Source: Nomia melanderi (Eukaryota; Arthropoda; Insecta; Hymenoptera; Halictidae). From it: a stretch of DNA of 64,000 bases. Under the pieces are notes generated by a model, which was not told the origin of the DNA, searched no databases, and was given only the letters and a program-made list of their open reading frames with translations. Shown here in pieces: positions 36,999-47,985 of this stretch. The stretch covers positions 17,191,501 through 17,255,500 of the forward strand of contig NC_135006.1 in NCBI RefSeq assembly GCF_051020985.1, given 5' to 3'. Numbering within the stretch: the first letter of the stretch is position 1; each line of letters starts with the position of its first letter. Both the position numbers and the translations under genes were made by a program.

Positions 36999-37821
36999 AC
37001 GCTAACGGCCAACGGTATCGATGAACGGACGATCGTCGGATCAGATGTCGGGTTTACTCGAACGCGTGCTTCTCTGTCGAGGCATTTCTCTGTTATGGAT
37101 GTTTACGTTGGAGTAGTTAGACGTTTTGGTATTACTGGAGGGAATTGTTTGCAGTGTCTCTTATCCGCTAACTGGCTTTCGGAAGGTACTTCGAAAGGAG
37201 ACGTTTAAGATGATACGAAATTATTGGAAGGAACGTGTAAATGGAACTCGAAGTGCCAAGGGTTGATTATTGTAGAGTTTACTGTACTGTTCTTGGAAAA
37301 ATTTATGTTCGTTTAAGATGCTGGATATTAGGGTTGTAGAAATAAAGTTGTCTAATGCACGTCAAATTGGCAATCAAGTCTTCTTCGTAAAGCTAGCGTT
37401 AGAAACGATCGTATCTCGTGTGTCGCTCGAGAAAGGAGCATAACCTCTGAACTCGGTTCACTCTCGTTATTACAGTTATCTTTGACAATTAGTTCGCAGT
37501 TGGCGATCAGATCAGATCCGAATCGATTTTAGCAACTGTGGATGCTTCCACGGAATTCCTTTTTGTTGCAACGACAACGATCGTGACCGGTTATGGCTTG
37601 ACTCTACCGTACCGTTGGCCGTTAGAGTGAATCAGGGCTTACCGCCATCTTGTCGCGCCGCCATCGATCCTCGGCCGACCAGCGACCAGCTTTTCGCGAA
37701 TCCGGATCCCAACCGATCTCGGTCGAAAGGTGGCTGGTTAACAGACCGACGATTCAGATCCAAGTTTCGCGAACGCTGGACGCGATCGACCGACGATTCG
37801 CACTGGAACAGCGTTAGCGTT

Positions 37822-38037
37822 TCAACCCTTTGCGCACGAAGATTCTAGTACGCGAAACCTTCGGCGATGAAGATAAATTATGCGTCGAATGAGTAAGTAA
37901 CAGAAGAAACGAAAATTATGGATTAATCTCTTGCTATTCGAGTAACTGAGTTATTCGTATTCAACGTAAGTATCGGAATTTTCGAATAGGAAAATACGAT
38001 CTCGCGAAAATGTAGACATCCGTTCGTAAAGGGTTGA
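37822..38037. mobile_element. Degenerate piggyBac-like MITE
   Basis: Left end TCAACCCTTTGCGCACGAA, right end on the other strand TCAACCCTTTACGAACGG. The flanks are TCAA rather than TTAA, so it is either mutated or a relative. Confidence 0.4.
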
Positions 38038-39782
38038 TAAGTTCTCCGAATTTCTAGTTGTATCGTGACGCGCTCGTCGACCGTGCTTAGCAGAGGTGTG
38101 CGAGAACCCAGGTATGTTCGACGTTCTCGAAAATAAATTGGATCATCCCATAAATAAATGTTACTCTTACAAATTGAGATTGAAGAAACGTCTTTTATTC
38201 CAAGATATATTCTCTTTCGTTGTCTGTACACGATGAATCAATTTTTTTAAAATAACGAGAAACAAACTGAAATAATACTGGTAAGTTTCTTAATTATTGG
38301 CAACTAAAGAAGTATAACAATACTACGATAATAAAACCAATGCAGTTCATGGGAGCGAAAAAATCGAAATTCGAAACCACGGCTGAACGAAGCAAGTTTC
38401 GAAACGGGTTCTCTGAATTTTCGGGATTATCGAATATTGTCGGGAATCCCGTACACTTTTGGGAACACAGTACATCCTAGGGAACCCGAGATTCGAGAAC
38501 CCGTCGTAATCACGAAGAAATTTCTGAATATTCTCGGGTTCTCGTAGACTTCCAGTGCTCAGGCGACGCGTCGCACAGTGGGAACATCCCATCGTTTATA
38601 CATCAAACCCAAAGAACTTTCGATAGAATTAAGATAGAGCAATGAATTTTCCTATAAATTAAAGCTGAAACATTGTAGAACAAGGAAAAAATCCGCAAGA
38701 AGAATAACAAATAACTGTCCACCTCGAGCAGATCGATCAAAGTCAATATTTCTTAAAGAAATTTCGCTCCTCCCAGTACAATCCTTCGATAACATTTCAA
38801 TGCAGCGTTTCAAAATCTATAAAACTTCACTTACCAATTCTCTACCGCAGTGAATCAAATGAACAGTTCATAATAATCAAACAAAATAACCTAAGACGAA
38901 TTCTAAAGAATTTTTACCCTAAAGAAGCCCTAATGGCATCGATTTCTTTTCAAGAAACATCAGCTTCAGTCGATGTTCCCAAGGATCAAACTCAATCGTC
39001 ACGCTTTCTGCGTACATTTCCATAATCCTACAACGTTCAGCTTCGATTTAAAGAAAAATTCGTCGCTCTATCTTAATCCTATCAAAGGTGCTTCGACGTG
39101 AACGCAGAAACGAGCGAACGATCCCATCGCGCGGCGTCCCGATTGCCAGTAGTGTGCCAACATCGAACAGAAAACAGAGAGACGTGGCAGTGAGAAGCGT
39201 GAAGATTTTCAAGCGTAATTCGGTTAACACGGACGCAACGGGAATCGTATCGGGCAGGAAACCCGATTCTACACGGTGTCTCGACAGAAATGTTACTGCC
39301 CGTTAATCGATCCGGGGATAATGTTTTGCGTGAACAACGGGGCCGACACTTGTTCGCGTTGTTGGATCGCGCGGAGTTCGCAGACATCGATCACGAGAAG
39401 CGTCCTCGGGTTCACCGAGTCCGCCAATTTCGCTGTCGGTCTCGACGTTTTTTGACCTCGCAAGAACTCGGTCGACTCGCATACTTACTTCACCGACAAT
39501 TTTGCTCTGATAGTGTGCGCTATCAACGACTCTCACAGCGTAACCAGTCAGAAAATTTTGACAAGATACCTGAACTTCGTACCCCCGTCGACTCTTTATT
39601 CAAGAAAAATGGACTCGGTTCAATTCACATGTTTAAACTTTATTCACACATAAATTTTTTTTTTTTTGTTTCACTTACATCGTTAACTCGCATAAGCCAA
39701 ACATAGGATTACGTTAATGATATATTATAGTTTTTATTTGTGTGTATGTATGTATATGTATATATATATAATATATATGCTA

Positions 39783-39813
<31 letters not shown>

Positions 39814-40249
39814 TTGCTGTGTGTAATTTTTCATATATATATATATTTATAAACTTTCATATATATATACATATATATATAGAAGTTTCTTAATTTTATA
39901 AATAATCAATGAAAGAAATATCAATTCGTCTAAAGTAATAATTGGCAATCTTGTACTTATTTGTATTATGGCTTCTGAGGAATGTGCACATTCGTTCCCA
40001 TTAAATTAAACTCTATATACGTCTACCATACCACGTGTAGAAGTGAAACGTGTGTACGCGTCTGTCTCTACGGTATTTCTCTCGTTCCTCACAGAACACA
40101 GCTTATATCGTAGAACGTAGGGTGACATAAATAAAGAAGGGAAATGAAAAGAGAAACAGAAAAAAAAAGAGAAGCGGTTAGAACCAACGTATACAAAGGA
40201 ATACGTATCGTGTATATCTATATATATGTATATACAGATATACATATAG

Positions 40250-40283
<34 letters not shown>

Positions 40284-40811
40284 AATCGCGCTAAACATTG
40301 ATCCGTGCTACTAATGAAGTGTCTGCTAATTTCGAATGAAACACGTCGAAATTACATAATAAAATGTATACACGTGCAAATTGTGCGACGCAAAGTATTT
40401 TGAGACAAGCACGAAAACATATCGCATGCGATCGCAATTATGGACGCAGGCAACTATCGATCCTTGCTCGGAAGGTGTTTTCTTTTGCTGCTTCGTCAAA
40501 ATTCGTTTAACGAATCCGTCGGTGGTCGCGGCGATTGCTGCGCCGTTACGTTCCCTCGAAATCCTACGAATTAACGCGGCAATTATCGAAGAACAACGAC
40601 GCTCGGCGGCTGACCCGTTCGCATCCGGCCTCTAATTGCACGATCTGTCCCGTATCATCGATCATAAGCGATCCCTTGGATACTTCGTTTTATTCATTTC
40701 TTTCGTGAATCGAATCGGAATAAAAATTCAGTCCACTTTCGTCGCATAGCGAATTGTGTTTCTCATTTCTCGTTCCTTGTTCGCGAAAGGAAAATTTAAT
40801 GTTGCAACTAC

Positions 40812-40914
40812 GTCGCAGGGAACTTGGCACTTTCTCCGAGTGGTCAGATTCGAGGCACGCCCACGTCGACTGTCTCCGCCCCCATGACGTCACGAGTGCC
40901 AGGTTCCCAGCAAC
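40812..40914. repeat. Inverted-repeat element, short copy
   Basis: Arms GGGAACTTGGCACTT and GAGTGCCAGGTTCCC (17 of 21 matching over the longer arms) enclose about 60 bases that contain GACTGTCTCCGCCCC and a TGACGTCA site. The same arm and the same inner box recur at 45,896-46,106. Confidence 0.8.
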
Positions 40915-41207
40915 TGACTGATCTGATTTCTTCTTTTAAAATTATTGAAAAGACAACAGATGATTCTTGATGATCATAGAAGTTACTTCTTATAACATGT
41001 AAATTGAATGATAAGTTAATGGGAATCTGAATGTATGCACTTTTAGAGTTTCCGTAGAGAAATTAGTAAAAGGCAGTTGACCTACTCGGTAGATTTGCTA
41101 TTAGTGATGTTTCAGAAGACGATCCGATTCACCCGGGTTTGCTCTACATATTCATTACGCCTCTTTGCTACTATCTAGTTATAGAAATTCGAAACGCAAA
41201 GTACACG

Positions 41208-41484
41208 TTAACACTAGAATTACCAGACGAGTTCAAATGGCCCGTTTCAAGGTTCTTAATTTCCGATTATCAAACTCGCGAGGATATTTTTGCGACGAAA
41301 TCGAATGTAACATATTTATATTTGACTTAAGTATACGTTAAATAGGTTCGTTCGAAATAAACTCTTGTATTCGTACAGGTGCAACGATAAGACACGCTTC
41401 GAATCGTAAGAAATGTACTCCGTTAAGTTTTCTAATAGATTCTATGTAGAAGTCACTCGTGATTCACGGTGGTTCTAGTGTTAA
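41208..41484. mobile_element. piggyBac-like MITE inside the BTB gene
   Basis: Bounded by TTAA, with inward ends CACTAGAATTACC and CACTAGAACCACC (11 of 13). The 277-bp AT-rich interior has no transposase frame. Confidence 0.6.
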
Positions 41485-41830
41485 TCGAACACGAAACACG
41501 TAGTACGAATCGCGGATTGCTCCGTTCGCGGACGCGAACGGATCGACGGTCGCCTCTCGTCGCGTTGTTCCCATTTCGCGCGTAAACTAGCTTCGATTTG
41601 TACTTGGTCGCGTCGCAATCGAGTCTCGCGTTATAATTCTACACCGGGGGTGGGCCAATCGACACCACGGAATCACGCGGACACTCGAAAACCCTTCCAG
41701 CTTCGAGAATCCGAAGCTCTGCGGTTTCTTTGGCATTCGAAACCCTCGAAATTCACGGGAAGAACGACTAAAATCAACGAATAAAAGATCAGTCACAGAA
41801 TAAATATTACTACCCTTAAACGAAAAAAGA

Positions 41831-41861
<31 letters not shown>

Positions 41862-44800
41862 TAATTGTTAATGTACTACTAGATTTCTCTTCGTATTCCA
41901 GTGTAGCCAACAAAGATTCGCTCGAAAATATCGATTTCAATCGCGACAACGCGACGACCGCCTCTGCGCTCGAACAAAACCGGCGCGTCGAGTTTCGAGG
42001 GTTCCGAGTTTCGAACGCTTGCAAGAATTCGAATTCCGAGAATTTCGAAATTTCAGGCTCGACACGGTCCTCAGGCATCCGTGGCTTTGGCGTGTCGCGG
42101 GGATTCCCTCGGGAGAAACGAAAACTTCGAATTAAGAGATCACATCTATAGCCTCTTCGTAATTGCACAATAGGAGAACTAAATCGACGAACTTGAACCA
42201 GGACATCAGGTCACCGTCCCTGCTCGCCGGGGGCAAGGTTAAAGGTCGCTCGGGTATTAAAATTACACTCTAACGGCGCGAGGGGCGAATCCTAGGAAGA
42301 TTCCAACTAAAAGGAGAACGAAAAGAGGCAGGGTCTTGGAAACGAGAAGAGCAACAAAAATTAACGAGGGCAAGATAACGTAAAATAAAGGTAAATAATA
42401 AATCGAAGGCGTTAACATTCGCATCTACGACGCGATAAACGTATAAACGAAAAATAAAATTCTATGTATATACATATACATATATATATGTGTGTGTTTG
42501 TAGAAGGGTATATGTATATATTTTTTATATATATATATATACGTAAAAAGGGTGGTCAAGATCAGGGTGAAATATACGGAAAACTCCGCGGAGGTTAACC
42601 GAGCTTAAAATTAAAATACACATGAGTATGTTTAATATCAAGACTGCGCGTAGAATGGCCGATCATCGAACGAGCGACTCGTTCGGCGATCGCTGGCCGG
42701 AAGGGAACGGTCCGGCCGTGGATCCGCGGCGCGCAGATTCACACGCGCTCACCCTTAAAAACAAGAAAAAAAACGACCGACTCTAGAAAATGGCACGATC
42801 TTTGGTACTGGAGTGTACGTTCGATAAAAAGGAAAATACTCCACCGGCGTGTCGCGAGAGGTTCTCCCGAACGGCCGGAGAGACTAAGCTCGACGCTGCG
42901 GCGAACGAACGGCGCGCGATTCTCGGCGATTCCATCCGGAGAGAACAGAGAAGATCGGCGAATCGAAGACAAACGAGGTCGCCGCGGTCGGACCCGGAAC
43001 AAGAAACCGTGACGTCTCGAAGGGTCCGGCGTGGAATCGGCCGAGAATCGACAAAAGGAATCTCGAAGCCCCGGAAAACGAACGGTTCTACTCTGTTCAG
43101 TCTCACCCGTTGATCCAGCGGTGCTCGCGACGGTTCTCGCGAAGAAAGATGCACATTCCTCCTTAACACTATTAAGTACCGAACTCATTTGACTAGATAA
43201 AATAATTTGCCGTTTCTTTGTTTCCCGTCCGTACACGTCTTTGGTTACAAAATCGTTTTAGGAGTCTTCTACATCGTCTTCCTCCTCCTCAATCTTCTTC
43301 TTCTTCTCCTTTTTCTTCTTCTTCTTCTTCTTCATCGTCTTCCTCACTTTCTCTTCGTCTCCTCTTCGTCTTTCTCTTTTCTTTCTTACATAATGCATAT
43401 ACACATATACATAACGGTAGGTGCAAAGCGCGCGCGCACGCGCACGCGTATGCACGAATGACTAGGGCGTACATTGTAAGACAGGCTTCTTTTATATAGG
43501 TGTCCCGTCGACGACTAGAGTGGAATAGATTGCGCGCGATTGGAACGGCTGGGAAGGTGATCGGCGGAAAAGCGGTGCTTGCACGGTGACCCCCCCGGGT
43601 CACGGGGTAGAAGAGCTCGTTCTCGCGGCCGGTCGCCTCGGATCGACCGAGGCGCGGATCGTTGCGTTACGCTGCGGTCTGCTCGCTCTACGCGGGGACA
43701 CGCTGACCGGTCAACTATCGAGGCGACGAGGAATTCGCCTCGGCTCGGCTCGGTCTACGAGTGATACTAGAATCTAGAGTCGTTCTGCCCGGGACGACAG
43801 AGGAAACGAGACGACGGTCGCGCCGGAAACGCGCAGGGCGAGTCCAGGAATATCGGAGTGCGATGCGACGTGCGAGAGAAGCTTGGGGATCTTCGCGAAA
43901 CGTTCTCAAAGTTCGCGGTATACTTCAGTTGGTTCGGTTGAACTGTTCGTTCTCGAACGTCGTTGGTCTCTATCGTTTCGCAGGAACTGTGAACGTATGT
44001 TTATCAAAATTCACTGAATTTTCGTATTCATTTGTTTGGGAACTTGTTAGATCGAGTTTTTAGTGATTACGAGAGAAGGAAATGTTTCGACTTGTCTGGT
44101 AGTTGGGGGAAGCTTTTGGAACTTTCGGTTCATATTGAATTTCTTGGCTTTCAGTTGGATGCATCCTGCTTTCACGTGGTAGCTCTCGAGTTGTATCTTA
44201 AGGAAGCTCTTCGAGAGCGATCATCGAACTGAAAAGTGACTAAACGGAATATTAACGGAACTCCAGTTGTCAGAGATAATAGAGGACACTCGGATTTCGG
44301 GTAAGGTTGCCGGAGTCCCGCGAATCCGCAAGCTTTCTACTCGCACTGCACCCATTTCTCTCGCAAGGTAGATGTTCGTTAGTACAATAAGCTCCCGTAT
44401 AACGCGTCAATACGTAACCCGTTGATACGTAACACGCTGCATGAAATCACGTGACACGCGAAGATCCTGGTACAACCGAATATAAATCAAACATTCGGGA
44501 ACATCAAGCTTGTTCTCGACGTTCCATTAAAATAGACACTGAAACGCCTAAACCTAAGTTGCACAAGAATCATTAGGGTGTACCAGAGCTGCGATAGACT
44601 CGAACCACGACAAAATATCTTTGGTGTTTCTAGCTGATCCCCTAAAAGCTACCCTGAAACCTGCACACGACCATCATCCTCCCCAAACTGACGTACCCCA
44701 AAACAAGAACGCCGTGGACGCAACTATTACTACAATCGCTAACACTAAACGCGATCGGCGGTTCGCAGCGGAACATCTGCGACTCCAAGAACAGAAACAC

Positions 44801-45285
44801 TCGGCTCCTTCATCCCCAAGAAGAAGAGACCTTCGTGTCGCTGTTCCCGAAGAGCAAACGCTCGCGCGCATTCCGCCTAGAATCGTATGCACCTCTCGCA
44901 CAAAAAGTCCTCTCGACACAGCTATCATCGGTCCATCTATCGCAGCTCTAAAGCTACCCTAGCCAGAAAATCCGAAGACATCTGAAACAGCCGAAGTGAC
45001 TCGTTACACGGGAGTCGACGAGCAGTACCAGAGCAACATCAAACGAGCCGCCCTGCACGGGCGCGCGCGCGATGGACCCGTAGGTAGTCTACGGAGACCA
45101 TAAGCTAGCCTCCTTAAGGTGACCGTAAGGGTAGTCTCTGGGCAATCCTCTCTGTCACGTCGACGGGTTTACGTGGTCGTAGCTGTGGTAGCAATGGTGG
45201 TGGTGGTGGTGGTGGCGGTGTTGGTGGTCAAAGTCGTTGGAGATTGCGTTGGTGGTCCGTCGCCGGCTTACGGGGAAAACTCGCA

Positions 45286-45797
45286 CTAAGGAATAGGACT
45301 AGAGGTGATCCGTTCGACGCTGCTCTCCCTGATCCGTATGGTGGTGTAGGTGGTGTTCGAGTCGAGGCCGTCGGTGGGGCTGCCGGCGTTCTGCCTCGCG
45401 ATCGCCGCGGAGGAGACGGAAATCGGGGTCGGCGGGGCGGGCGTCCCGGCGGACGCGTCGGCGGGTACGCTGGCACCGCCGGTCACGCTGGTCACGACGG
45501 GCACGCCGGGCACGACGGTGGCGTTGCTCGTGGTTGCTGCTGCGGCGGCTGCTGCCGCGGCGCTCGCCACCGCGGCCGCGGCTGCGGCGGCCGTCGTCCC
45601 GACGCCCAGCCAGCCGTGCCGGTTTCTTAGGTGCCTCTTCATGTGGGTGGTGCGGCTCAGCACTTTATGACACACCGGGCACTGAGTCGTCCCTTTATGC
45701 ATGTTCATGTGTTTGTACATCGAGTCCCGATTCCAAAACGTTTTACCGCAGAGTTTGCACGAATGCGACGGCTGTTCGATGACCACCGTACGTGAAT
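45286..45797 (-). CDS. BTB gene alternative terminal exon D: two C2H2 zinc fingers and an alanine-rich tail
   Basis: From a GATTTAG acceptor, in the common phase, the exon encodes 169 residues. The fingers are CKLCGKTFWNRDSMYKHMNMH and CPVCHKVLSRTTHMKRHLRNRH with the linker KGTTQ. After the fingers comes a run of about twenty alanines broken by V and S, then a low-complexity threonine, proline, valine and serine tail, unlike the short tails of exons B, C, E and F. The plus strand across it is also open, a consequence of the GCN-rich repeat. An inverted-repeat element begins 99 bases upstream of the acceptor. Confidence 0.92.
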
Positions 45798-47569
45798 CTA
45801 AATCAGATATAAACGTTCATGTGGTATGTGTCGCCCGTTGCCCGATGGATCGGTAGCCTAACGTCCGTCCGTGCGTCGTCGTCGTCTGTGTGGAGGTACC
45901 GTCCGTTGCGGGGAACCTGGCACTCTCGGCTGAGCGGTCGGATTCGAAGGGGCGCGCCTGATTGGCCGAGGCGGTCACGCCCGGCGATCGAGTCGCGCGG
46001 CGGAGACCGCGGAGAGCCGTTACCGGGCGCGCGATTGGACTCCTCGGGGCGACTGTCTCCGCCCCTGTCGCGTCGCGAGTGCCAGGTTCCCAGCAACCGA
46101 CGGTACACGTGACTGTAGCCTCTCGTCGTTCGTGTCTCGTTCGTGTAACCGGTTTTGTTTTACCTACTCTCCCGATCGTGCTCCGTTCTCGGCCGCGCGC
46201 ACGGTCGGTCTCGTCGAACGATCTCGTCGGACAACCGCGAGGCACGTTCGACCGGCGAACTGTTGCGACAAACGGTCGCGCACCCGTGTCTGTACTTCTG
46301 TTTTCTCTTACTCATCCCGTATTGTGTTTCGTTCCGTTGGTTCTCTGTGTATGAAACGTGAACGTTCGGCGACTCGGTTCTTTTCCTCGTTAGCTCGTTC
46401 TCCTTACTTCTCCGCGCGCTCCCTGTCTACTATGCACTCGCACTCGCTCACTACTACGTCTCCTTCGATCTATCGAAACGATACTCGGGAGATGAACGGC
46501 AAGAAAAGGCAGCACACACGATGAGTTGTACAAAAGGAAGAGCAATCACGGTGTGACGTGAACACGCAATCGGTAAGAAAAAACTGGTTGGAGCGATCAT
46601 CATGCTACTGTGTACGGATAAGTGGTTGGGTGTTTGGATGGCTGGGTAGTGGTGGTTGTGGTGGTTTGTGTGTGTGTCTGAGTGTGTATGTGTGTTTGTG
46701 TGCGGGCGGAGATACAAAGTTCCAACGACAACAAAACAACGTACGCACGCACAACAGAATATCCAATGTTCATGCAGAAGAACGTAATCGTATCAGAGGC
46801 CCTAACTCTCGAGAGGTGTGCGCCGATCGGTTGCGGTTAGGTCAATGCAGATTGGAAAAGTATCAAAAGTCACACATCAAGCATTTCGGCGATCGACGTG
46901 ATCCGCGATCACGGGACGCAAAAAGGGGGGGGGGGAGGGAAGACAGACGCGGTGTTGTCCCGGCGTCGTGTGCAGTGAACCGACAATCATGTACTCCCCC
47001 ATCAGTCGGGGAACTGATGGGTACCACCATCGCCTGTGCGCGCGGGCGTGGCTTTGCTGTGTGACGCGGGGATGAATGAACGGACTAAGAAACGATCGGC
47101 CGGTGATATCCGTGTCTCTCGCGCGCTGCCGATCTCTCGTTTCTCGGCGAAGAAATACAAGCGGTTTTCTACGTTTCGTTTATTTGTCAATGCTCGTCAA
47201 TACAAAGGAAGAATGTCGGCGATCCTAGCGACAAAAACGCACGCGTAATCGTCGAGTATATTCCCCTCCCTCCTCTCCTCTCCCGGTCTTCTTCCGGCTG
47301 ATCGGTTCGCTCCCGAAGAGCGAAGGAGGCGGGGGTCCGCGATGAACCTCAGCAGCGTGGCGGACACAGTCGAGATTCCTCGATAGGCGCTTGCGCTCGA
47401 TGATCGAGCTGCGATCTTCGGGCAACGTCGGTACGGTGTGGCTTCATACCGTAGCGTCGATCGACTGCTCGCTCGATCCCGTTCGAAACTGGATCGCGGG
47501 ACGGTCCCCGCGATCGGAAGCGACAATCCGAGCTGACGACGGGGTCAACCGTGAGACCTCGGGTTCCTG
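45798..47569. other. Spacer between terminal exons D and C
   Basis: Contains the inverted-repeat element 45,896-46,106, a GT-rich stretch at 46,621-46,705 and a 24-base palindrome CCCATCAGT-CGGGGA-ACTGATGGG at 46,998-47,021. It should include the 3' untranslated region of the transcript ending in exon C. No other coding exon recognised. Confidence 0.5.
45896..46106. repeat. Inverted-repeat element, long copy, just upstream of terminal exon D
   Basis: Thirty-base arms at 45,896-45,925 and 46,077-46,106 match in reverse complement at 28 positions; the inner part is GGGAACCTGGCACTC / GAGTGCCAGGTTCCC without mismatch. The interior is CpG-rich, with GATTGG (inverted CCAAT) near 45,960 and 46,033 and a GACTGTCTCCGCCCC box. 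Those boxes would suit a promoter; the arms would suit a transposon or an RNA stem. Confidence 0.85.
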
Positions 47570-47828
47570 TTACTTGACGCCGTGCACGTTCAGCATGTGG
47601 CAGCGCATCGTGTACTTTCGGGTGAAGACCACTTGGCAGATGGGGCACACGGTGTCGCCCCTGTGTATGCTGCGGTGGTGCGCCAGGGAATCCCCGCGGC
47701 TGTAAGCGCGGCCGCACACATCGCACACCCACCGACCGCTCTCGTCGTGCAGCGGCTTCGATCTGCGCCTTGTCCTTTCGTACCCGACGCTCGTCTGTTG
47801 GAATTGCTGTTGTTGTTGTTGTTGTTGC

Positions 47829-47874
<46 letters not shown>

Positions 47875-47985
47875 GCTGTTGAGGCTGATGCTGTTGATGG
47901 AGCAGCGGCTGCTGGCGATCTTGCCGCTGTTCCTCGCGAGGTTGCTGTCGGTGATTCCCAATAGGCGTGGTATCGTGCTTTGGTT
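47570..47985 (-). CDS. BTB gene alternative terminal exon C: polyglutamine stretch and two C2H2 zinc fingers
   Basis: From a GTGCGCAG acceptor, in the common phase, the exon encodes 137 residues. A glutamine-rich lead includes 26 consecutive glutamine codons (47,804-47,881, mostly CAA on the coding strand). The fingers follow: CDVCGRAYSRGDSLAHHRSIH and CPICQVVFTRKYTMRCHMLNVH, linker RGDTV, ending GVK. The spacing is the same as in B, D and E. The repeat makes artefact frames of leucine and valine on the other strand. Its length is likely to vary between individuals. Confidence 0.92.

Larger units (their letters stand above)
36849..45285. other. Long spacer between terminal exons E and D
   Basis: No further finger exon was found. 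Contents: hairpin at 36,965-36,998, a degenerate TTAA-type element at 37,822-38,037, an open frame at about 39,303-39,597 with no known domain, TA-rich microsatellites (39,735-39,895; 40,211-40,272; 41,836-41,866; 42,466-42,545), an inverted-repeat element at 40,812-40,914, a MITE at 41,208-41,484, a CTT/CCT pyrimidine tract at 43,269-43,380 and a GGT tract near 45,195. Confidence 0.5.

Noticed and set aside
39082..39387. 101-codon minus frame with several cysteines
   Set aside because: Cysteine spacing does not fit a finger or ribbon and no acceptor in the BTB phase precedes it.
44621..44962. Plus-strand frame of 113 codons
   Set aside because: Proline- and arginine-rich, no homolog recognised, no splice context.
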